IMG/VR virus record: IMGVR_UViG_3300047095_000811
Location: 62,001-126,000 of that record
From: a virus
DNA: 64,000 nt
Reading direction: 5' to 3' (one strand)
The number at the start of each line of letters is the position of its first letter. Positions within the stretch are counted from its first letter, which is position 1. The position numbers and the translations under genes are program-made. Shown in pieces: positions 24,926 to 32,600 of this stretch. The notes under the pieces are model-generated. The model was not told the origin of the DNA. It saw only the letters and a list, made by a program, of their open reading frames with translations, and did not search any database.

Positions 24926-26833
24926 TCAGTACAGGCCGTCGATGATGCTTTCTTCATCCTTGCTGAACATGTTGTTCTCCACAACGTAGTTCAGACGCTC
25001 GAAGGCGAGGGTGATCGCCGCCGATGGATGATTGACGAGCGCGTTGGTGAGTTTGAGGAACTTCAACTTCTCGGGGTTGTCAAAGTTCTTCGGGCGGTGT
25101 TGAATGTCGTCCACATCCCTGAGCAACTCGCGGAGGATCAGCTCGATGGTGAGGCTGCTGGCGCGGATGTTCGAACGTTCGAGAAGGCCGAGGAACTCAG
25201 GAAGGATGAGGTGATAATTGCCGGGGTCGGAAATCTTCACCTTCTTCTTGGGCTCCTCTTCAATCACTTCTTCGATGTTGAGACGGGCCTCGCTCTCCAG
25301 AAGGTGGATGATGTTCTTCAGGGGGGTGGAGAGCTCGCTGTTCTCGACGTTGATCCGGAAGAGGTTCTCCTGACCGTCGTTCGAAACTTCGATGATGTTG
25401 TCTGCCTTGTACTTGGAAACCATGTCGGGGTTCTCAAGCACCACCAGCTCTTCTCCGTCGGCGAACTCGAACTCGACCTGACGGTCTCCGTCGAGCACCA
25501 CCATGCGCTTGATGACCGTCTCCTCCTCATCGTTGACGATGATCTCGGTTACGTTCACCTTGAAGTGCTTCTTGCCGATCAGGTTGGAGCCGTCGATCTC
25601 GAAGTACTCGTACATCTTCTGAGGGAGCTTCACCTTCTCCGGGTTGATCTGGAGCAGGTGCTTCGAGGACAGCAGCATCTGGGTCAGCTGCTCGGTGAGG
25701 CTGAGCACGCTGCTGATGCCGATATGGAACGGGTTCACCTTCACCAGATCGCCGTAGCAGGTGTGGCATATGCCGTCTTCGGCGCAGCAGGTGATCGGAG
25801 TGCGGAGCCGGATCTTCTTGCCGACCATACTCTGGTCCCGACCGTCGATCTTGACCAGCTTGCCCTTGACAGAGCGGTAGCGACCGTTGAGCCGCTTGAG
25901 CGCCGACTTGGACTCGATGACCATTTCGAGGTAGTTGTCGGACCCGCAGTCCTTGGTCTCAGACAGCTTCTGATTCAGCACCAGGAGCAGGAGCTTCCGC
26001 GACATGTAACCAGCGCGGCGCACTTGCAGCGAGTTGGTGATCAGCGCCTTGCGGGCACCCATCGCCGAGACGAAGTAGTCCATCTCGTTGCGGAACCCGT
26101 AGAAGAGGTTCGTGTCCACGCAGTGCGGGAAGATCGCAGATGAGGTCACCTCGGGCTTGTAGCCGACGTTGCAGAACACCTGCTGGAACTGTCCGATTGA
26201 CACAGCCGACAGGAGGTTCTTGTAACAGTTGTACTCGTCATCCTTGATGATAGCTTCGAGCAGCTGGCGGTTTGCGTTCTTGACCTTCTCGTTGCCTTCG
26301 AAGTAGTCGACCTTGGAGCCGGTCTCCTCCCGCACCTTGGTCTTCAGCAGAGCTGCTACTTCCGGATTTCGCTGCATCATCTGCAGCATGTCGTAGATGT
26401 TGATGCTGTTGCCAGCGGACTGGTTGACCTCGAATGCCATGTCTGCCAGCTCTTCGAGGCAGCGGGCGATGATCGCCTTGAGACCAGTGAGGTCAGCGTC
26501 CTCGTCGGTCGCCATGCGGATGGTGTCCGTGAAGTACGAGGACACCATCTTCGCCGCATTGTCTTCTGCGGAACACAGAAGAAGATCGCCCTCGTCGAGA
26601 TCCCGTTCCAGCACGTAGCGGGCCTTGATCGCGACGAGGGCGAGGACCAAGGCACCGAACCGCTGGCTCAGTACCTTGCCCATGAACTTGAACTTCGTTT
26701 CCCGACGACGAATCGAGAAGTCGGCCTTCAGGAGAGCGATACACTCGTCCGTGAAGTTAATCGTCGCTTCCAGATCTTTCTGCTCGACGAAGTTCAGATT
26801 TAGAACTTTTTCCTTTTCGTTTTTTGCCACCAT
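24926..26833 (-). CDS. RNA polymerase beta' subunit, C-terminal half
   Basis: Part of a multisubunit DNA-directed RNA polymerase. The 635 residues match the C-terminal half of beta': MDYFVSAMGARKALITNSLQ (from about 250) equals bacterial GLxVxEYFxSTHGARKGLADTALK; CCAEDGICHTCYG (about 347-360) equals the C-terminal zinc-site region; SLTEQLTQMLLSSKH (about 376-391) equals the trigger-loop SIGEPGTQLTMRTFH, keeping the active-site His. The N-terminal half with the Mg-binding NADFDGD motif is absent from this protein and the window. Jumbo phages often split beta', so it is probably encoded elsewhere. AAGGGG precedes the ATG, inside the overlapping small gene. Confidence 0.9.
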   Translation of the reverse strand: MVAKNEKEKVLNLNFVEQKDLEATINFTDECIALLKADFSIRRRETKFKFMGKVLSQRFGALVLALVAIKARYVLERDLDEGDLLLCSAEDNAAKMVSSYFTDTIRMATDEDADLTGLKAIIARCLEELADMAFEVNQSAGNSINIYDMLQMMQRNPEVAALLKTKVREETGSKVDYFEGNEKVKNANRQLLEAIIKDDEYNCYKNLLSAVSIGQFQQVFCNVGYKPEVTSSAIFPHCVDTNLFYGFRNEMDYFVSAMGARKALITNSLQVRRAGYMSRKLLLLVLNQKLSETKDCGSDNYLEMVIESKSALKRLNGRYRSVKGKLVKIDGRDQSMVGKKIRLRTPITCCAEDGICHTCYGDLVKVNPFHIGISSVLSLTEQLTQMLLSSKHLLQINPEKVKLPQKMYEYFEIDGSNLIGKKHFKVNVTEIIVNDEEETVIKRMVVLDGDRQVEFEFADGEELVVLENPDMVSKYKADNIIEVSNDGQENLFRINVENSELSTPLKNIIHLLESEARLNIEEVIEEEPKKKVKISDPGNYHLILPEFLGLLERSNIRASSLTIELILRELLRDVDDIQHRPKNFDNPEKLKFLKLTNALVNHPSAAITLAFERLNYVVENNMFSKDEESIIDGLY

Positions 26834-26960
26834 TTTTCCCCTTCTCGAACGACAAATTGAACTTGAAACTGTGATGCTTGAGACTCAGGTTTAGTCTCTT
26901 GTCCGCCGCGTCGCCGAAGAGCGCGTTGGTAACGCCTGTGATTACTTCGCCTATGATCAT
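26757..26960 (-). CDS. Small basic protein, FKFNLxFEKG family (copy next to beta')
   Basis: 67 residues. The N terminus (MIIGEVITGVTNALFG) is mildly amphipathic; then the block HSFKFNLSFEKG, then a basic KKRKGKSSK tail. The block recurs as NTFKFNLPFEKG in the gene at 33905-34111 beside the beta gene, also at DNA level, so both frames are real and related. It overlaps the beta' start by 77 bases. GAGAGG lies before the ATG, but a near-perfect 10-bp hairpin at 26961-26987 would hide this site in the RNA. Function unknown; an RNA polymerase accessory peptide is one idea. Confidence 0.65.
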   Translation of the reverse strand: MIIGEVITGVTNALFGDAADKRLNLSLKHHSFKFNLSFEKGKNGGKKRKGKSSKSELRRAERSGSDD

Positions 26961-26987
26961 TCCTAGCCTCTCTTTGGGAGGTTAGGA
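26961..26987 (-). promoter_or_regulatory. Hairpin covering the ribosome site of the small basic gene
   Basis: In the minus-strand RNA, UCCUAACCUC pairs with GAGGCUAGGA (one mismatch), burying the ribosome site directly before the AUG at 26960. This suggests translational control, or weak expression. Confidence 0.45.
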
Positions 26988-27087
26988 AGCGCCGGAGAGT
27001 CCTGCAGCGGAGGCGTCACCAGCTCTGAACTGGATCTAGTCCCGCCCGGATTTTGCACCTCCTGTACGCACTACCTTCATTCCTCAA
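26988..27087 (-). other. Unassigned gap with two tiny overlapping frames
   Basis: Minus-strand frames of 14 residues (27080-27036) and 31 residues (27058-26963, Pro-rich, GTG start) are open here, the second ending two bases before the next ATG. Neither has a well-placed ribosome site. The segment could be a leader RNA or remnant. Confidence 0.25.
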
Positions 27088-27135
27088 TAAAAATGATGGA
27101 AACATCCGCTACACCCTCGTGAGGTGTAGCGGATG
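27088..27135 (-). terminator. Terminator after the charged repeat-protein gene
   Basis: Perfect 13-bp stem (CATCCGCTACACC / GGTGTAGCGGATG) with a 7-base loop. The minus strand continues TTTCCATCATTTTTATT, so the T-run is delayed, but the stem is very strong. Confidence 0.82.
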
Positions 27136-27151
27136 AACGCATCAGAAGATG

Positions 27152-28198
27152 TTACTTCTTCTTCTTGGCCGGAGTGAAGGTCTCATTGCCTTCGTCGTCG
27201 GTGCCCCACTTGCCGTTGACGAAGTTGCCCTTGGCGTCGAACTGACCTTCGACGAACTCGCCGTCATCGGTAGTCGTGCCCTTGGTCATGGTCTTGCCGT
27301 AGTACAGGTTCAGGCTGACCTTGGTGTGCGGGCTGACGAGGGTGTGGTACGGAGTAGCGACTTGCGCCAGCTCGGTGTTCGGGGCGTACACGCGAGCTTC
27401 CATTTCGCGGCGCTTGAACTTCGCCACGAACTTCACATCGTACTCGGCCAGAGTCTCTTCGAGGAAGGTCTCGAAAGCCTTGACGACTTGGATGGTGACG
27501 CTCTTGGTCGGAGGAGCGATGCCCAGCTCGACCAGCTTGTCGTGGAAGCGGCTGAACAGTTCGTCCTGCGGCATCCAGGAACCCGGCTTCAATTCCTTGC
27601 GCTCTTTCTCCTTCTTGGCGCCCCAAGCGGAGTTCTTGCCGGTCTTGGTCTGCTTGCCGGTCGGGACTTCGTCGTCGCCTTCGTCGTCAGCGGCGGGCTT
27701 CGCAGCCTTCTTGGCGGGAGCAGCGGCCTTGACCGGGGCCTTGGCGGCAGCCTTCACGGGAGCCTTGGCAGGGGCCTTCTTCGGAGCCGGAGCTTCTTCT
27801 TCGGCTTCTTCCTCTTCGCCGTCTTCTTCCGAGGATTCTTCTTCCTCTTCTTCTTCCGGCTCAGGGGCCTTCGGAGCGGCCTTCTTGGCAGGGGCCTTGG
27901 CGGCGGGCTTCACGACCTTCTTCGGAGCCGGAGCTTCTTCTTCGGCTTCTTCCTCTTCGCCGTCCTCGTCGCCTTCTTCCTCTTCTTCTTCCGGCTCAAC
28001 GGCCTTCGGAGCGGCCTTCTTGGCCAGGACTTTCTTCACCGGCTTGGCCGGAGCTTCTTCTTCCTCGCCTTCGCCTTCACCGCCCTCGACTTGGGAGTCT
28101 TCCTCTTCGTCGTCGGCGGGCTTGCTCACCTTCTTGGAGGCGGTAGCGGGGGAAGCGCCGTTCTTCTTCTTGGCCAGCAGGTCTTTGATCGATGCCAT
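27152..28198 (-). CDS. Charged Lys/Ala/Glu/Pro repeat protein with a folded C-terminal domain
   Basis: 348 residues. Residues 1 to about 190 alternate Ala/Lys/Pro blocks (KKAAPKAVEPEEE type) with Glu/Asp blocks; a unit of about 48 residues is duplicated, with near-identical DNA from about 27774 and 27918. Residues about 195-330 are a folded domain: a helix (FSRFHDKLVELG), then strands and the segment HTKVSLNLYYGKTMTKG. This could be an HU-like DNA-binding fold, but I am not sure. The tail resembles eukaryotic-type linker histones. AAAGGACTGAAAA precedes the ATG. Function unknown. Confidence 0.8.
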   Translation of the reverse strand: MASIKDLLAKKKNGASPATASKKVSKPADDEEEDSQVEGGEGEGEEEEAPAKPVKKVLAKKAAPKAVEPEEEEEEGDEDGEEEEAEEEAPAPKKVVKPAAKAPAKKAAPKAPEPEEEEEEESSEEDGEEEEAEEEAPAPKKAPAKAPVKAAAKAPVKAAAPAKKAAKPAADDEGDDEVPTGKQTKTGKNSAWGAKKEKERKELKPGSWMPQDELFSRFHDKLVELGIAPPTKSVTIQVVKAFETFLEETLAEYDVKFVAKFKRREMEARVYAPNTELAQVATPYHTLVSPHTKVSLNLYYGKTMTKGTTTDDGEFVEGQFDAKGNFVNGKWGTDDEGNETFTPAKKKK

Positions 28199-28463
28199 TT
28201 TTCAGTCCTTTCTAGTGACTTGGTACACAGGTAAATTTCCAATCGATTGGAGGCTCTTGTCAGGCTGACCCTTTTGAGTTAGTATCAGCCTGGAACCACG
28301 TAGATTATATCTACGCGATTTCAGGTTTGACGTTTACCGCAGGGTAGTCTAGCCAGATGTTGGATACGCTGAAACCACATGAATGCACCTTTCTCAATTA
28401 GTTACATCCAGAATCGGGTTCCAGCGCTTTCTTTCAAATACGTTCTAAGACGTTTTTGGTTCT
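28199..28463. other. Gap between two minus-strand genes
   Basis: Holds the promoter-like site at 28292, the 28299 palindrome and a leader hairpin (CAGGCTGA / TCAGCCTG, about 28260-28291). No gene or tRNA was recognised in the rest. Confidence 0.5.
28292..28309 (-). promoter_or_regulatory. Candidate phage promoter, TATAAT-N3-CGTGGT
   Basis: Minus-strand TATAATCTACGTGGTTCC, about 106 bases before the repeat-protein gene. It overlaps the palindrome CGTAGAT-TAT-ATCTACG (28299-28315), a possible operator over the -10. Confidence 0.65.
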
Positions 28464-29405
28464 CTATGCCAGCTTGATGAGCAGGTCAATGATGGCCCGC
28501 GTCATAGCGATGGAACGGTGATTCCACTTGAGTCTCTCCGAGATCGACACGTCGCTTAGGGAGCAGAACTGCTCCTCGTCTTTAGACTTGCCGTTGACGA
28601 AGAAGATCGAATTATAGCCGAAATCTCGATGCAGCGCACGGAGACTTTCGCGGTCGTTGAGGGAAAAGCCATTCGGAACAACGACCTCTCCAAAGAGGGT
28701 TCCGATGCCTGACGCCGCGATCTTGCCGGACGGCTCGGCGATGGTCGCCACAGTCTGGAAGTACGCCGGAACCTCACCGTGCTTCCCGACCACGCTCATG
28801 ACGCGAGTCAGCAGCATGACCTTGTTCAGGAAGTCCTTCGCGTCCTTGGTTTTCACCGACTCGGGCTTCCCTTCTTCCGAAAGGATCTCGTGGTAGATGA
28901 TACCGGCATCCACGAAGCTCTCGGGGTTGTAACGACCGATGTTTCGGTCGAAGTACCGAGCGGAGTAGACACCCGGCTCGTCTCCAAGCAGCGGAACACA
29001 GATACCGGAGTCCTCTGCCATGACGTAGGACGACAAGTGTGCTGCGGTCTGGGTGCTCTTCAGGACGGAGTTCGCGTAGAGGGTGCTCCCCGTCTCGTCC
29101 ACTTCCGGTAGCGGAACCTTCGGCACGTCGAACTCCAGCAGCCCGTCCAGCAGCTCCTTCAGATGACCGCTGTTCTCGATGAATCCCTTGAATTCGAGCA
29201 CCTTCCCGTAGTTGCCGGTGGCGAACCAGATTCGAGGATCGCGCTTCAGGGTGATTGGCAGGTAGTCGAGGATGCGTCCCTTGATCGGCAGCAGGTATGC
29301 CATCACGCTCTCGATCTCACTCCGGAAGGAGCTGTAGTTTTCTTGCTGGCGCAGAACCGTCGTGCGGTGCCCGTCCAGATCGATGAGGTCAATCACTTCT
29401 TCCAT
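28464..29405 (-). CDS. HAM1/RdgB-type nucleoside triphosphate pyrophosphatase
   Basis: Hydrolyses non-standard nucleoside triphosphates to monophosphate and pyrophosphate. The 313-residue protein has ATGNYGKVLEF (from about 60; substrate loop), VDETGSTLYANSVLKS, the catalytic acidic motif AEDSGICVPLLGDEPG (from about 128) and SARYF, and FGYNSIFF (about 260), all matching the family. Usual length is about 200; the 55-residue N terminus is extra and unassigned. AAAGGAAGAAGC precedes the ATG at 29405; a longer frame from a GTG at 29513 has unlike codon use. In phages with altered bases, such enzymes can remove unwanted dNTPs. Confidence 0.85.
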   Translation of the reverse strand: MEEVIDLIDLDGHRTTVLRQQENYSSFRSEIESVMAYLLPIKGRILDYLPITLKRDPRIWFATGNYGKVLEFKGFIENSGHLKELLDGLLEFDVPKVPLPEVDETGSTLYANSVLKSTQTAAHLSSYVMAEDSGICVPLLGDEPGVYSARYFDRNIGRYNPESFVDAGIIYHEILSEEGKPESVKTKDAKDFLNKVMLLTRVMSVVGKHGEVPAYFQTVATIAEPSGKIAASGIGTLFGEVVVPNGFSLNDRESLRALHRDFGYNSIFFVNGKSKDEEQFCSLSDVSISERLKWNHRSIAMTRAIIDLLIKLA

Positions 29406-29689
29406 GCTTCTTCCTTTTGCTTCATTTGCCGTAGTGGCTAAATCGTACCATCGATACGTTCCTTTCAGTTTTCCTCTCAGTCGCAGTTGTATTCGGGAAT
29501 ATCTCTTTAGCACATCCCGAGGGGGACTTTAGGGGGTGATAGAGTACGAGATCATCTTTAAATAAATAATGATACCGTAACCCAGATCATCCTCTAGGAG
29601 CACTGATATGATATATGAGTAATAGTGGATTTGCTTTGTAACTACTCATTAATCATGAAACACTTTCATTTTTCTAGGGGATAACCACC
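29406..29689. other. Divergent gap upstream of the beta gene
   Basis: AT-rich, with a possible hairpin (TGAGTA-TAG / CTA-CTCA, about 29615-29650). It should hold the beta promoter; TATGAT at about 29607 followed by ATATGAG resembles the minus-strand motif loosely. No gene recognised. Confidence 0.4.
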
Positions 29690-32600
29690 ATGATGGTTTC
29701 AATGGAAAAGATCATCCCGAACAAGATCTACTTCTCGTCTTCTCTCCAGATCAATGTGGAAAAGGAAGGGAAGTACATCCTTACTTCGACGGATCCAGAG
29801 GATCCACAAAGACTGAAGTCCTTGACGGACTCCATGAAATTCGTGCCTCAAGGGAAGATGTACCTGTACTTCCCAGAGATGCTGCTGAACCCGGCGACTC
29901 TCGCTTCGATCAGCTCCACCAAGGAACGCAACGACTTCTTCAAGGACATCGCAGAGATCAACCTCGGCCATCAGGCCACCAAGGTCATGAAGCTCTCCGA
30001 TCTCTCTCAGGAGCAGAAGAGTGACAACCATCCGCTGGTCGTCAACGTCGGCGGGTACTTCTCCAAGCTGGACTCGTACATCTCGGTCCACAAGAAGACC
30101 CCTCAGCAGAAGTACGCTTACCTCAAGCTCGTACTGAAGAAGATCCTGGCAGACACCGCGAGGGACATCCCGGAAGGCAAGAAGACGCTGGTCGTGGACA
30201 TCCAAGGTAACAGCCCGAGAATCGACCCGGTGCTGTTCACCATCGTATACGGCCTGAAGAAGGACTTCGAGGGGTGCTCCGGTATCTTCTCCGGAGTGGA
30301 CGTGATCTTGGTCGATCCCGACCACAACCTCTTCGTCAAACTGAATCTGACCGACCGCAAGAAAGCCATCCAGTCGGTGAACCTGTCTGCGAAGATGGCT
30401 GCTCTCAGCAAGTCGTTCGATCCCAAGAAGGTCATCACCGACAAGGACGTCCAAGTCGGCGACACTGTGGTATCAGACGACGCCGAAGTGATCGGATCCA
30501 CCGAAGAGACCCCGATCGACAAGACCGGAGAGGTCACCAATCAGGAAGCTGCCAAGGCTTCCGAACAGACCAAGGAAGAAGCAGACCACACTGACGTGGA
30601 CGGCGTATCCCGAGTCGAAGACCTCGATCTCAGCGAGATCATGGCGACCGACACCTCTGCCGAGTTCGACCGGCTCGAAAAGGAGAACGCCGAGTTTGTG
30701 GCAAAGTTCAAGCCGCAGCAGGACAAAGCCTTCGGCGACGTCCAGAAGAGGGAAGAAGACTTCGTTCTCCATGTGGAATCGGCAAAGGACGACGCGGTAC
30801 TCAACCCGAGCATCAAGACCGCCAAGACGGTGGCCCTGACCAACTCCTACCACAAGAACCTCTTCAGGAAGGATGTTGCCTCCCTCCTCCAGTCCCTCAA
30901 TAACGACTCAGAATTCCCTGCCGTCGTGATCTCGCACGAGATGAAGGACTCTTCGGACCCGCTGAACCTGAAGGACGAGCTTTCCGTCGTCTTCATGGAC
31001 AAGCAGGGTAAGAAGCACAACTTCACTGTTGACGTTCCCAAACTGTCCTCCGACGGCTTCCTGTACATCAACGGCAATAAAAAGTTCATCGCCAAGCAGA
31101 CGACGCTTTTGCCGCTCATCAAGGAAGCTCCCGACCGAGTCCAGATCACCACGTCGTACTCGAAGACCTTCTTGTACCGCAAGGGCGACAAGACTAACCC
31201 GATGATCGACAGGATCTTTAAGACTCTCATCGGTAAGTCGTACACCGGGGTGAAGCCCATGTACGGCAATTCCTTCGCGTCCAACATCAAGTACGGCGTC
31301 AGTATCCCCTACAACTACCTCTCGAAGCGTCTCTTCACGCTCAGCTTCGATCTGGGAGCGAAGGCTTCTCTGGACTTCCACTTCAGCCAGAAGCGGATCC
31401 GTTCGGTGATGGAGGATGCCGGGATGTCGATCCCGGAAGGGAAGCTGCCGGTTGCACTGCGGATGATGAACGGCAAGATTGATGCGGTCTACTTCGAGGA
31501 TGCGTCCACCAGAAAGGTGGAGCAGGTCAGCGGCAAGACGGTCATGAAGACCTATCAGAACCTGCAGGACCTGCTCGTCGAGACGATCAGGAACTACAAG
31601 AACACCGACGTCCTGAAGGCTTTCGAGGCCACCAATGCAGGCAAGGCGTACAGCTACACCGACATCAAGCTCGCCGGGACCAGCGTCCCTCTGGGCATCC
31701 TCGTCAGCTTCTACCAAGGTCTGCTTCCAGCTCTCGACGGGTACGGCATCAAGTACACCGTCTCCGCTGAGAAGCGCCGTGCTGCAGAGAACGAGACTCT
31801 CATCCAGTTCAAGGACATGAATGTGTACCTGAATCTGGAAGGGGATACTGCTAAGGAGCTCTTTGCCAACGGTCTGTACTTCCTGAATACCAAGGAGTTC
31901 TCCTACCGGGACGCTGAGCGTCGTGGGTCTGTGTTCATCGAGTACTTCGGAGAGGCAATCGGATCCCGCAACATCGCCAAGGCATACATCAACTTCGAGA
32001 CCTCGATGATCGACCCGATCACGAAGGAGATCCTCATCGATCTGAAACTGCCAACGGAGTTCGTCCCTCTGCTTTACAAGGCGAACGACATGCTGGCGGG
32101 GTACTCCCACAAGCGCAAGAACGACATGACGAACTTCCGGGTCAGAGACTCTGAGGTGCTGTCCGTGGCGATCTACGACGTACTCATGAAGTCCTTCAAC
32201 GAGTACAAGCGCACCGTGAAGACCGGCGTGGTGACTCCGATCTCTGCGCCGAAGGACGCCGTGGTCAAGAAGGTGCAGGCTCTCCCGAACGTGGAGGACT
32301 ATTCGGTTCTGTCTCCGTTCCTCGAAATGGAGCTGAAGTCCAAGACGACATTCAAAGGTCCGTCCGGCCTCAACAGCTCCGACGCCTACACCGCCGAGAT
32401 TCGTTCTTACGATCCGTCGATGATCGGCCTGTTCGGCATCTTCTCCCCGGTCTCCGGGGAGATCGGCGTCAACCGCTCTCTGGTGCTGAACCCGAAGATC
32501 CGAAACAACCGTGGGTACCTCGACCATCCGGACGTGGACTCGATGAACATGGACAACCTGTTCGCCTCCGGCGAGCTGCTGAACCTGTTCTCCGCGAACC

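Noticed and set aside
27149-28268. Long + frames opposite the charged repeat gene (Gly/Leu/Phe-rich and Ser-rich)
   Set aside because: Low-complexity reflections of the repeat DNA; the minus frame has the ribosome site and the terminator.
28320-28440. tRNA-like GGGTTCCAG segment in the 28.2-28.5 kb gap
   Set aside because: The T-loop consensus is not met and no acceptor or anticodon stems can be drawn.
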